Below are positions 14,181-19,226 of a DNA stretch of 19,226 nucleotides, in pieces; the first letter of the stretch is position 1; every line of letters begins with the position of its first letter. Where the stretch lies: contig CAJUHS010000031.1 of assembly GCA_910586535.1 (NCBI GenBank), forward strand, positions 1-19,226, given 5' to 3'. This DNA is from an uncultured Oscillospiraceae bacterium. GTDB lineage: Bacteria > Bacillota > Clostridia > Oscillospirales > Ruminococcaceae. A model generated the notes under the pieces. It was not told the origin of the DNA, did not search any database, and worked only from the letters and a program-made list of their open reading frames with translations. Position numbers and translations under genes: made by a program.

Positions 14181-14239
14181 TTTGTGATATATTTTTGTAC
14201 AATTAGTCACTTATATTTGTGATAAAGATATGTTATAAT
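14181..14239 (+). promoter_or_regulatory. Promoter/operator region of the Cro-like gene
   Basis: TATAAT lies at 14234-14239; the -35 at 14211-14216 (TTATAT) is poor. The word TTTGTGATA occurs twice in direct orientation (14181-14189 and 14216-14224), 35 bases apart, and looks like an operator for a regulator that may be the adjacent Cro-like protein. Confidence 0.5.
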
Positions 14240-14259
14240 ATTTTGTAGGAGGTGCGAAA

Positions 14260-14490
14260 ATGCCAATAGTATATGAAAAGCTTATAGCAATTTTTAAGGA
14301 TAAGGGAATAACTTCTTACACATTCAGACAAAACAAGGTAATAGGTCAAGCAACATGGCAGAAGATACAAAACGGAGGGGATATAGACACACGCACTATT
14401 GCCAACCTTTGTGAATTTTTGGGTTGTCAACCTGGTGACATACTTGAATATGTACCCGCTCCCGACGGAGCAGAACGGGAGGAAAATTAA
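14260..14490 (+). CDS. Cro/CI-type HTH regulator (YozG-like)
   Basis: A 76-residue protein (ATG 14260, GGAGGTG upstream). Nearly all of it is one helix-turn-helix domain: ITSYTFRQNKVIGQATWQKI, then TIANLCEFLGCQPGDILEYV. This is the pattern of the short Cro/CI family with the closing 'CQPGDILEYVP' seen in YozG/YgzD-type proteins. The last 12 residues are acidic. It lies 195 bases upstream of the toxin-antitoxin pair, separated by a second strong promoter, so it is probably a separate unit. It may control its own promoter, the HIRAN gene on the other side, or the toxin-antitoxin operon. Confidence 0.85.
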   Translation: MPIVYEKLIAIFKDKGITSYTFRQNKVIGQATWQKIQNGGDIDTRTIANLCEFLGCQPGDILEYVPAPDGAEREEN

Positions 14491-14574
14491 AGTATAAATT
14501 ATCGAAAAATGGCGAATAACAAAGCAAAACGGCGAAAATTGGAGAAATATACAGAAATTTGCGATAAAATAAAG

Positions 14575-14603
14575 TTGACATTTTGAAAACTATCGCATAT
14601 AAT
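14575..14603 (+). promoter_or_regulatory. Full-consensus promoter of the toxin-antitoxin operon
   Basis: TTGACA (14575-14580), 17 bases, TATAAT (14598-14603): a perfect match, predicted start near 14610. It gives a leader of about 76 bases before the antitoxin gene. Confidence 0.85.
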
Positions 14604-14614
14604 ATAATTAATAA

Positions 14615-14660
14615 AACCTCGCGCACCTCTGCTTACAAGTGACCCAGCGAGGGTGTTTTT
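14615..14660 (+). terminator. Leader terminator (possible attenuator) before the antitoxin gene
   Basis: CCTCGC (14617-14622) pairs with GCGAGG (14647-14652); outer A and T runs can extend the stem past a short bulge. TGTTTTTAT follows. It sits between a perfect promoter and the antitoxin ribosome binding site (GGGAGGTG), so full-length mRNA needs read-through. On the - strand the same hairpin is followed by TTTTATT. Confidence 0.65.
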
Positions 14661-14685
14661 ATATGTTTAGTAGGGAGGTGCAACT

Positions 14686-15180
14686 ATGGAAAAGGTATTA
14701 AACGTTGCTCAATACATTTTTGATGAGTATAAAAGGCAAGCTAAAACGTCTATTGATGAAATGAAACTGCATAAACTACTTTATTTTGCTCAAAGAGAGT
14801 CATTTGCAATTACTGGCAAACAGCTTTTTGATGGTGAATTTAGGGGTTGGAAATATGGACCTGTTTGTTGCGAGGTTCGCAACGCTTTTTCACCTGATGG
14901 AATAGTAGTTGATACTTCTCCAGTAAGCGATGAATGCGCATATATAGTTAATAATGTGGTTCAAGAATATGGTTCAATTGCTTCATGGAAACTAAGTGAA
15001 TTATCACATAATGAAATTTCTTGGAAAAACGCCCGCAAAGGCTTGACTGCAGATCAAAATGGCAATAATCTCATTTCTATTGAAGATATACAAGAAGACG
15101 CTAAAAAAGTTAGACCCTATGATCATGTTTGGGATATGTACTATGACGAATTTGAAGATTATGAGGTCAACGATTTATGA
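14686..15180 (+). CDS. Panacea-domain (DUF4065/SocA-like) antitoxin
   Basis: A 164-residue cytosolic protein (ATG 14686, GGGAGGTG upstream). The Panacea signature is clear: NVAQYIFDEY, KLHKLLYFAQRESFAITGKQ, then LFDGEFRGWKYGPVCCEV. Panacea domains are known antitoxins that neutralise many unrelated toxins by direct contact. The C-terminal part (about 95-164: WKLSELSHNEISWKNARKGL, then an acidic tail YYDEFEDYEVNDL) may give toxin specificity. It overlaps the downstream toxin by 4 bases (ATGA at 15177-15180), the usual coupling of antitoxin and toxin. The A+T-rich composition differs from the element's replication genes and suggests separate acquisition as cargo. Confidence 0.85.
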   Translation: MEKVLNVAQYIFDEYKRQAKTSIDEMKLHKLLYFAQRESFAITGKQLFDGEFRGWKYGPVCCEVRNAFSPDGIVVDTSPVSDECAYIVNNVVQEYGSIASWKLSELSHNEISWKNARKGLTADQNGNNLISIEDIQEDAKKVRPYDHVWDMYYDEFEDYEVNDL

Positions 15181-15551
15181 TTGGTAAAATATATTGGTCT
15201 ATTATTCCGTATTTTGACGTTAAAAAGGGGCGTAATTCATATAAAAGGCGTCCTGTACTAATAATTGGAGATATTCGTAACGATGATTATACTGTGCTTC
15301 CTATCTCAAAAGTATCAAAAAAGCAATATCTTGATTCGGTTTATGATGTTGAGGTTAAGCAGGTTGATTACCCAAATTTAAAGTTGACATGTGACTCATA
15401 TATAAGAGTTCACAAACAGACTACTGTTCACAGGGCTATGCTGAGAGATGAAATATCAGATTTGAAGTGTGCATATGAGGATTTATATCTTTCAGTATTA
15501 GAATTGTTTGAACAGCGCAATAAGGAACTAATAAACAGTGCGTTGAGTTAA
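15177..15551 (+). CDS. PemK/MazF-like toxin
   Basis: A 124-residue basic protein, the likely toxin of the pair. The N-terminal half has the PemK/MazF beta-barrel pattern: a first strand (GKIYWSIIPY), a basic loop KKGRNSYKRRPVLIIGD with the conserved R-P-[VA]-L-[IV], and VLPISKVSKKQYLDSV. MazF proteins cut mRNA at short single-stranded sequences. The loop KKGRNSYKR corresponds to the S1-S2 RNA-binding loop. The C-terminal 35 residues form a helix not usual in short MazF proteins (DLKCAYEDLYLSVLELFEQR). It starts within the antitoxin stop and ends just before a strong terminator. The family call is from motif reading; a related SH3-like endoribonuclease is possible. Confidence 0.75.
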   Translation: MIGKIYWSIIPYFDVKKGRNSYKRRPVLIIGDIRNDDYTVLPISKVSKKQYLDSVYDVEVKQVDYPNLKLTCDSYIRVHKQTTVHRAMLRDEISDLKCAYEDLYLSVLELFEQRNKELINSALS

Positions 15552-15573
15552 TGATTTCATTTTTTGAACTATA

Positions 15574-15604
15574 AGGGCAGATTATTACATCTGTCCTTTT
15601 TCTT
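15574..15604 (+). terminator. Terminator of the toxin-antitoxin operon
   Basis: AGGGCAGAT (15574-15582) pairs with ATCTGTCCT (15589-15597) with one G-U pair and a 6-base loop, followed by TTTTTCTTTATTTT. Confidence 0.9.
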
Positions 15605-16147
15605 TATTTTACCTAATGTGGGTCAAAATAATGGGAGCGGGTCTGACCTGCTCTCATTTCTTGTCAAAATCGCGATACCATCTAAGAACGACTACAGAGC
15701 CGTTTTTAGAGGTTTTGTGTTTTATACGGTAATAACACTATGAAGCATCTTTCGCCGATTGTGGGGCGTTCTGATAGCCTTACAGCGCATATAATCAATC
15801 AGAATGAAAAAGTATGTACTTTTTCTGCGCTTGCTATCTTCCAGACGGTAATTTTTTTAACCGATTGAAGACGGTTATTGCAGCAGGTTTAAGATTATGG
15901 AGCAGGTCACGTGAAACACTTTCCCCCGAAAGTTCTAACACACTATGACTATTTCCGCCGAAAATAGTCTGTGTGGCAGCGTTCCCCTGCACCCCTTTGC
16001 CGCTTGCAAGCATTCAGCGGCATAGCCTCACGGCTTACTTGGGCTTTGCCCTAAGTAACGCCATAGTGCTTATGACATTCCGTAAAACTGCATATCATAA
16101 ACACGGGCGACAACGGTTCCTCTGTACCCCTTTGACCTGCTCTGAAA
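15605..16147. other. Hairpin-rich non-coding region of the element's right end
   Basis: No supportable gene in 543 bases. Contents: a near-palindrome at 15633-15655 (GGGAGCGGGTC-T-GACCTGCTCTC); hairpins 15769-15804 (TTCTGAT/ATCAGAA) and 15806-15825 (GAAAAAGTA-TG-TACTTTTTC); then a close series at 15918-15933, 15938-15974 (8-bp stem GACTATTT/AAATAGTC plus outer ACACA/TGTGT), 15998-16022 (7 bp), and 16035-16058 (10 bp, one bulge). The word GAGCAGGTC occurs three times in alternating direction. Candidates are a structured RNA, a transfer or packaging site, or a replication structure; the sequence does not decide. Confidence 0.6.
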
Positions 16148-16178
16148 TTGACAACAAGTTGACAACAACTGTTGTCAA
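16148..16178 (+). promoter_or_regulatory. Right integrase arm-type sites
   Basis: TTGACAACA at 16148-16156 and 16159-16167, the same word and 11-base step as at the left end (6949-6968), followed at once by the inverted copy GTTGTCAA (16171-16178). It lies 115 bases inside attR, a normal arm distance for Tn916/lambda-type integrases. Confidence 0.75.
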
Positions 16179-16227
16179 AAGTTACGTTTTGCGGTGAAAA
16201 ATTACGACAAGTTATAAAAATGCAATA

Positions 16228-16260
16228 GCCGCAAATGGCTTAAATACGTCATTTCGCGGC
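16228..16260. other. Hairpin between arm sites and attR
   Basis: GCCGC-AAATG (16228-16237) pairs with CATTT-c-GCGGC (16250-16260), a 10-bp stem with one bulged base. No U-tract follows. It may be a host-factor or excisionase site, or a weak boundary structure. Confidence 0.5.
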
Positions 16261-16292
16261 ATGATATAAAAAGTTACGAAAAGCATTATAAG

Positions 16293-16340
16293 AGACTCCG
16301 ACTCTGAAGGTCGCAGGTTCGACTCCTGTCAGGCGCACCA
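16293..16340 (+). repeat. attR: 48-bp attachment-site repeat
   Basis: An exact copy of 6842-6889 from tRNA-Arg. Only the 3' part of the tRNA is present (anticodon stem onward); the preceding sequence does not complete a tRNA, so this is the element boundary and not a second tRNA gene. Confidence 0.95.
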
Positions 16341-16706
16341 TCTTTCCTTTGGAAAAAAGATATTTCGCTCTCAAATGGCTTAGATAGGCGGTTTGAGGGC
16401 AATTCTTTTGGCAAAAAGCGGAGTAAGAAACCGTAGATATTTTTAAGGGGTTTTTATGGCAAAAAGGGATTTGAACCCTTTTCGTAGAAAATTCCGAAAA
16501 GTTTTTGTGTACAATACCGAAAAAGGAATGAGCCTTTGGAATAAAGATTTCCGAGGGACATGAACACCTGCGGTAGAAAAATACCGTCCAAAATCAAAAA
16601 ATATTGTATACATTAAATAAATCATAGGAAAAAAGATTTTTTGGGGATTTGAACCCTAAAAATAAATATTACCAAAAATTTGCAGCTAAATATGTGCAAA
16701 ACAGAG
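16341..16706. other. AT-rich non-coding stretch outside attR with T-arm-like repeats
   Basis: No supportable gene. Two copies of GGGATTTGAACCCT (16465-16478 and 16644-16657) read on the - strand as tRNA T-arms (GGGTTCAAATCCC) in similar A-rich context, without a full tRNA around either. CAAATGGCTTAGATA at 16372-16386 nearly repeats 16232-16246 inside the element. A small hairpin (CGGTA/TACCG) lies at about 16570-16585. The original tRNA-Arg terminator may be the AT-rich hairpin at 16340-16361. Confidence 0.5.
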
Positions 16707-16747
16707 AAAGCCATGTTGAATGAAATTCATTTGACATGGCTTTTTTT
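16707..16747 (+). terminator. Strong intrinsic terminator upstream of the three-gene operon
   Basis: AAAGCCATGT (16707-16716) pairs perfectly with ACATGGCTTT (16734-16743), with a T-run to 16747. It ends 27 bases before the start codon at 16775 and is either the end of an upstream transcript or an attenuator in the leader. Confidence 0.85.
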
Positions 16748-16774
16748 ATTGCCCAAAAACATGGAGGTACTAAA

Positions 16775-17041
16775 ATGGAAAACGAAAGAAACAAACCCGA
16801 TTGTCCCTTGATAAATCAGGACGGCAACGTATTCAATTTGATCGGTATAGCTTCGAGAATATTGAAAGATAACGGCATGGCGACAGAGGCAAGCGAGATG
16901 TCCTCCCGCGTTTTTGCTTCGGGCAGTTATGACGAGGCTCTTTCAATTATCGGCGAGTACGTCAATATCACTTCCGCTGATGAACCGAACGGGGACATTG
17001 GCGAGGAATATGAAGAAGATTTCGGAATGGAGATGAGTTAG
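16775..17041 (+). CDS. Small acidic protein of unknown function
   Basis: An 88-residue protein starting at ATG 16775, seven bases after GGAGGT. The upstream in-frame ATG at 16736 lies inside the terminator hairpin and is rejected. It has a helical middle (VFNLIGIASRILKDNGMATE then EMSSRVFASGSYDEALSII) and an acidic tail (DIGEEYEEDFGMEMS). I do not recognise a named family, but small acidic proteins of this kind are common in accessory operons of clostridial mobile elements. The next gene begins 3 bases after the stop. Confidence 0.7.
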   Translation: MENERNKPDCPLINQDGNVFNLIGIASRILKDNGMATEASEMSSRVFASGSYDEALSIIGEYVNITSADEPNGDIGEEYEEDFGMEMS

Positions 17042-17043
17042 AA

Positions 17044-17622
17044 TTGCTTTTTATGAATACGCCATATTGGAGAGCGGTGGAGCGGGAGATGCAGACCGTC
17101 CCGAATTTCAAGCCGAGGCGGTCGGGATTTATGGTGAACGGCGTAACACTTGAACGTTTCCGCGGATACAAAAACGCGGCGGCAAAGCTGCTGTACCGCT
17201 GGAAGCGAAATGATGTTACTGAAAGAATTGCGGCAATGTACAGAAAATTATGCAGCTTTTTTGCGGACTTCGACCATAAAGCATTTTTTGCGAAATTCAT
17301 TAAAAATAATCCTTTCGGCGGCGGCAGGTTTTATGCTGCCGTTTTTCTTTTGTCCGCAGATTTTAATTTGCGGAAACGTTCGGAAAACGCTGTGAGCAAC
17401 GGTACTGTTGATTTCGGGAAAATCGATCTTAAAGGAATTTCAGCGGACGGCTACGCCTTATACAAAGCGGCGAAAACCGTTTATACTCAAAATCCCGAAA
17501 TTACTTCGGAAGAACTTTTCGACAATGAATTAGTGGACGATTTAATTCTGTACATCATTTTCAACGGTTTTTTGATCGCTGAAAACGGTATTAAAATTTT
17601 AGAAATGGAGGACACAAAATGA
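17044..17622 (+). CDS. Conserved-looking protein of unknown function (possibly DUF6075-like)
   Basis: A 192-residue protein. TTG 17044 is 11 bases after GGAG and is used here; ATG 17053 is the alternative but is 20 bases from any ribosome binding site. The N-terminal 60 residues are strongly basic (FKPRRSGFMVNGVTLERFRG, LLYRWKRNDV). The C-terminal part has FYAAVFLLSADFNLRKRSEN, then FGKIDLKGISADGYALYKAA and a helix ELVDDLILYIIFNGFLI. This second half reminds me of DUF6075-type proteins found in clostridial integrative elements, but the match is from memory. The stop overlaps the next start (ATGA). Confidence 0.6.
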   Translation: MLFMNTPYWRAVEREMQTVPNFKPRRSGFMVNGVTLERFRGYKNAAAKLLYRWKRNDVTERIAAMYRKLCSFFADFDHKAFFAKFIKNNPFGGGRFYAAVFLLSADFNLRKRSENAVSNGTVDFGKIDLKGISADGYALYKAAKTVYTQNPEITSEELFDNELVDDLILYIIFNGFLIAENGIKILEMEDTK

Positions 17623-17981
17623 TAGGAGTTACTGTAAATCACGAGGGAAATACGCTGTTAATGTCTCTCCCGACGGACGAGCTGCACGACCACCTCGGCA
17701 GCATTGGGATCAAAAAAGATATCCCAATCGGCGACACAGAGGATATCGACGTAAAATTTTATGCAGATAATGACCTGGAAATTTCACAGACGGTCTGTGA
17801 AAGACTTCTCCCCGACGACAAAATCTCGCGCGTAAACGAGCTGTGCGAGCAGATAGAAAGCGCGTGGAGAGTTGGGTACACCGATACGAACAAAGCCTTT
17901 GTTGAGCGCAATCTGCGCGGTGTTGAGGCGATGTCGGAGACGGTTTCGGAATTGGATATTTGGGCACAGGAGGAAATATAG
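17619..17981 (+). CDS. Protein of unknown function, ICE-accessory type
   Basis: A 120-residue acidic protein starting at ATG 17619, overlapping the previous stop by 4 bases, with AATGGAGGAC upstream. It begins GVTVNHEGNTLLMSLPTDEL, continues with a beta-rich acidic segment (GDTEDIDVKFYADNDLEI) and ends in a helical region (KISRVNELCEQIESAWRVGY). The opening resembles short proteins encoded near antirestriction (ArdA-like) genes in clostridial elements, but I cannot assign a function. It is the last gene of the three-gene unit; a possible next start (GGAG, then ATG CAG TAA at 17994) is closed after two codons. Confidence 0.6.
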   Translation: MIGVTVNHEGNTLLMSLPTDELHDHLGSIGIKKDIPIGDTEDIDVKFYADNDLEISQTVCERLLPDDKISRVNELCEQIESAWRVGYTDTNKAFVERNLRGVEAMSETVSELDIWAQEEI

Positions 17982-18128
17982 CAGGAGTTGAAAATGCAGT
18001 AAAAATTCTCAATCGTCACAAATGGGGTGAGAGATGAAATTACTTTTAATGAGCATTTTAATGGCACTACGCTCCCGCCACACCTTTAGAACGAAATATT
18101 GTATTTGTAAAATATCCGCTTTATTGAA
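17982..18128. other. Intergenic region with an abortive reading frame
   Basis: GGAG is followed by ATG-CAG-TAA (17994-18002). Past that stop the same frame stays open for about 29 codons (KFSIVTNGVRDEITFNEHF...). This could be the debris of a fourth operon gene, or chance. Nothing else is seen. Confidence 0.35.
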
Positions 18129-18161
18129 ACAAAAAAGTGCGAACCGAAACACTCCGCACTT
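18129..18161 (-). terminator. Terminator of the VOC operon
   Basis: On the - strand AAGTGCG (18161-18155) pairs with CGCACTT (18141-18135) around a 13-base loop, followed by TTTTGTTTC. It lies 22 bases past the stop of the second VOC gene. Confidence 0.8.
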
Positions 18162-18183
18162 GTAAAATATTCAATTCAGTAAA

Positions 18184-18531
18184 TCATTTGCAGAAACCTA
18201 ACTCATTTCCGTCCGGATCAGCTATTGTAAATTTTCTTGTCCCCCAAGGAGTATCGTAAATCGGCTCAATAACAGTTACTTTATTCTTTAGTTGTTCCCA
18301 CAATCGATCAACTTCTTCAATTTCAAAATTTATTCTACCGCCATTGTATATTTTCCCATTCTCCGCAAGTCCGATAGCAAAACAGGCTCCTATACCTTTG
18401 AAATCGTAATAAACTGGATTTTTTTCAGGATAGCAACTGTCTACCTCAAATCCCAAAATTTCAGTATACCATTTCAATGATTTTTCAATATTACTTACTC
18501 CTATTTTTATGTGAGTCAAATTTGTTTTCAT
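18184..18531 (-). CDS. VOC (glyoxalase/bleomycin-resistance fold) protein
   Basis: A 115-residue single-domain protein of the vicinal-oxygen-chelate superfamily. It has two beta-alpha-beta-beta-beta halves: an N-terminal LTHIKIGVSNIEKSLKWYTE and a C-terminal closing strand TIADPDGNELGF. Candidate metal ligands are H7 and E110. The substrate is unknown; members include glyoxalase I, fosfomycin- and bleomycin-resistance proteins. The start ATG 18531 follows GGGGGA by five bases. It lies 10 bases downstream of a second VOC gene and shares its transcript. Confidence 0.9.
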   Translation of the reverse strand: MKTNLTHIKIGVSNIEKSLKWYTEILGFEVDSCYPEKNPVYYDFKGIGACFAIGLAENGKIYNGGRINFEIEEVDRLWEQLKNKVTVIEPIYDTPWGTRKFTIADPDGNELGFCK

Positions 18532-18541
18532 TTCTTCCCCC

Positions 18542-18889
18542 TTATAGTAACATTACAATATTTCCATCAATATCTTTAAAGATAAGTTCTTGCCCACCCC
18601 AATCTGCTGTGCGTGGCGGGTCAATATTGATTCCTTTTGATAGTATTTCTTCGTATGTTTTATGCACATCATCAGTTTCTAAAACAATAGTAACAAATCC
18701 TTCCGTAGACTTACCCCAACTATTCTCATCCCACACGCAGACCATTCCACCTTGTTTGGGGTCTCCGATAAACCAACCGTCATAATTGCCATCCTCTATA
18801 AACACTGGTGCACCAATTGATATGTAAAAATCCGCTAATGCTTTTGGGTCTTTTGATGAAATGTTCACGCATTTAAAATTCTTTATCAT
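18542..18889 (-). CDS. VOC (glyoxalase fold) protein, first gene of the pair
   Basis: A 115-residue VOC protein with the same length as its neighbour but clearly different sequence: CVNISSKDPKALADFYISIG at the start, FVTIVLETDDVHKTYEEIL in the middle and FKDIDGNIVMLL at the end. The first-half histidine ligand seen in the neighbour is not at the same place (KCVNIS), so it may bind a different metal set or none. A specific substrate cannot be inferred. The promoter is the extended -10 at 18949-18941. Confidence 0.85.
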   Translation of the reverse strand: MIKNFKCVNISSKDPKALADFYISIGAPVFIEDGNYDGWFIGDPKQGGMVCVWDENSWGKSTEGFVTIVLETDDVHKTYEEILSKGINIDPPRTADWGGQELIFKDIDGNIVMLL

Positions 18890-18921
18890 CTGTCCATTCC
18901 TACCTATAAATAAATTCTGAT

Positions 18922-18949
18922 ATATACGAGTATATTTTTAATTATAGCA
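18922..18949 (-). promoter_or_regulatory. Promoter and palindromic operator of the VOC operon
   Basis: On the - strand TGCTATAAT (18949-18941) is an extended -10 box; a TTTGCT -35 lies 16 bases further up. The perfect palindrome ATATAC-GA-GTATAT (18922-18935) covers the predicted start site and could bind a dimeric repressor. Confidence 0.55.
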
Positions 18950-19009
18950 TTCCATAAAAATAAGCAAACATTTGACAAAAGTAGTATAATAAAAATGGGA
19001 GATGATAAA

Positions 19010-19226
19010 ATGTTAAGCACAGAGATAAGGGAGTTAATGGTAAAAGCATATGAAAAAAGTCATAATGCAACAGAAGTGGCAAGAAATTTTTCTGTAAGCA
19101 GGTCAACGGTATACGATTATGTAAACCAAATGCGAGAAACCGGGTCTGTGGCTGTACAGACAAGCAAACGTGGACGTAAACCGATATTAAGTCAGCAGCA
19201 GCTTTATGAAATTGCGGAAACAATAA
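19010..19226 (+). CDS. IS630-type transposase, N-terminal part (cut by window end)
   Basis: An open frame from ATG 19010 (GGGAG eight bases upstream) runs off the window after 72 codons. It encodes a helix-turn-helix of the IS630/Tc1-mariner type: REL-MVKAYEKSHNATEVAR, then NFSVSRSTVYDYVNQMRETG, followed by the linker KRGRKPILS and the start of a second helical domain. IS630 elements insert at TA and often split the transposase into two frames. The left inverted repeat would lie between the VOC promoter and 19010 but cannot be fixed without the right end. The region upstream is AT-rich. Confidence 0.8.
   Translation, partial: MLSTEIRELMVKAYEKSHNATEVARNFSVSRSTVYDYVNQMRETGSVAVQTSKRGRKPILSQQQLYEIAETI

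Larger units (their letters stand above)
6842..16340. mobile_element. Integrated 9.45-kb element, phage-satellite-like, in tRNA-Arg
   Basis: One repeat copy plus interior is 9451 bp. Seen in sequence: att repeats, integrase next to attL, arm-type sites at both ends, a divergent repressor/early-gene switch, an excisionase-like gene, replication genes (replisome organizer, DnaC-like loader), a RusA-like gene, an antirepressor, a terminase-small-subunit-like gene and a toxin-antitoxin cargo. Not seen: head, tail, portal, large terminase, lysis, relaxase, FtsK/TcpA or type IV secretion genes. This order (int and repressor leftward; excision and replication rightward; TerS-like gene; accessory genes) matches phage-inducible chromosomal islands of Gram-positives in outline and size. 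A prophage remnant reduced to its early region, or a new class of replicating integrative element, would also fit. Confidence 0.9.

Noticed and set aside
14454..14464. Another copy of the GGGAGCGGGT word (- strand)
   Set aside because: It lies in the coding sequence of the Cro-like protein (VPAP codons), so chance or coding constraint explains it.
14491..14685. Type III toxin-antitoxin RNA (repeat RNA, terminator, toxin)
   Set aside because: There is a promoter and leader terminator, but no tandem repeats before it, and the following genes are a Panacea antitoxin and MazF-like toxin, a protein-protein system.
15690..15770. CRISPR-repeat-like text (GTTTTTAGAGGTTTTGTG)
   Set aside because: It occurs once, with no spacing pattern and no cas gene in the window.
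15973..16197. A 74-codon frame on the + strand starting at GTG
   Set aside because: No ribosome binding site; it runs through several strong hairpins and the integrase arm sites; the composition looks like translated non-coding DNA.
16293..16340. A second tRNA-Arg gene
   Set aside because: Only the 3' 48 bases are present; acceptor 5' strand and D-arm are missing, so it is attR.
16455..16500. A tRNA gene on the - strand (T-arm and TTTGCCA seen)
   Set aside because: No D-arm, anticodon arm or pairing acceptor strand could be found upstream.
18972..18990. TTGACA (18972) and TATAAT (18985) as a promoter for the transposase
   Set aside because: The boxes are only 7 bases apart, so they cannot form one sigma-A promoter.
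18942..19223. 93-codon frame on the - strand at the window end
   Set aside because: It overlaps the IS630-type transposase start, which has a ribosome binding site and a recognisable HTH on the + strand.

Overview
The window reads as chromosomal DNA from a flagellated member of the Clostridia, most likely a gut Ruminococcus/Oscillospiraceae-type organism. This rests on strong GGAGG-type ribosome binding sites, TTGACA/TATAAT promoters, a Gram-positive flagellar gene order with the FliW-CsrA pair, and phage-type replication proteins of Firmicutes style. Assignments come from reading translated sequence and motifs; no database search was made.

Region 1 (1-6763) is the end of a late flagellar operon, all on the + strand: flgL (5' end outside the window), a DUF6470-type protein, fliW, csrA, fliD, fliS and a small FlgN/FliT-like chaperone. 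The set covers hook-filament junction, filament cap, the filament export chaperone and the FliW-CsrA switch that matches flagellin translation to export. FlgL and FliD are both enlarged by what look like copies of the same surface module.

Region 2 (6746-6889) is a tRNA-Arg(CCG) gene with its own promoter and a perfect 10-bp hairpin in its leader.

Region 3 (6842-16340) is a site-specific integrated element of about 9.45 kb. A perfect 48-bp direct repeat of the tRNA 3' part (attL 6842-6889, attR 16293-16340) bounds it, and paired TTGACAACA integrase arm sites lie just inside each end. Leftward genes are a CI-like repressor and a tyrosine integrase that carries an extra Cro/CI-type helix-turn-helix. 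Rightward, across a symmetrical switch region, runs a tight operon: small HTH protein, excisionase-like protein, winged-helix protein, replisome organizer, DnaC-like helicase loader, RusA-like protein with altered active site, AntA/AntB antirepressor and a terminase-small-subunit-like HTH protein. The right third holds a Zn-ribbon protein, a candidate small RNA, a frameshifted HIRAN gene, a Cro-like regulator, a Panacea/MazF-type toxin-antitoxin pair, and about 0.7 kb of hairpin-rich non-coding DNA. No capsid, portal, tail, large terminase, relaxase or conjugation gene is present. The layout therefore resembles a phage-inducible chromosomal island (phage satellite) or a compact replicating integrative element more than a complete prophage or ICE.

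Region 4 (16341-19226) lies outside attR. It has an AT-rich non-coding stretch with tRNA T-arm-like repeats, a strong terminator, a three-gene operon of unknown function, two tandem VOC (glyoxalase-fold) genes on the - strand, and the start of an IS630-type transposase cut by the window end.
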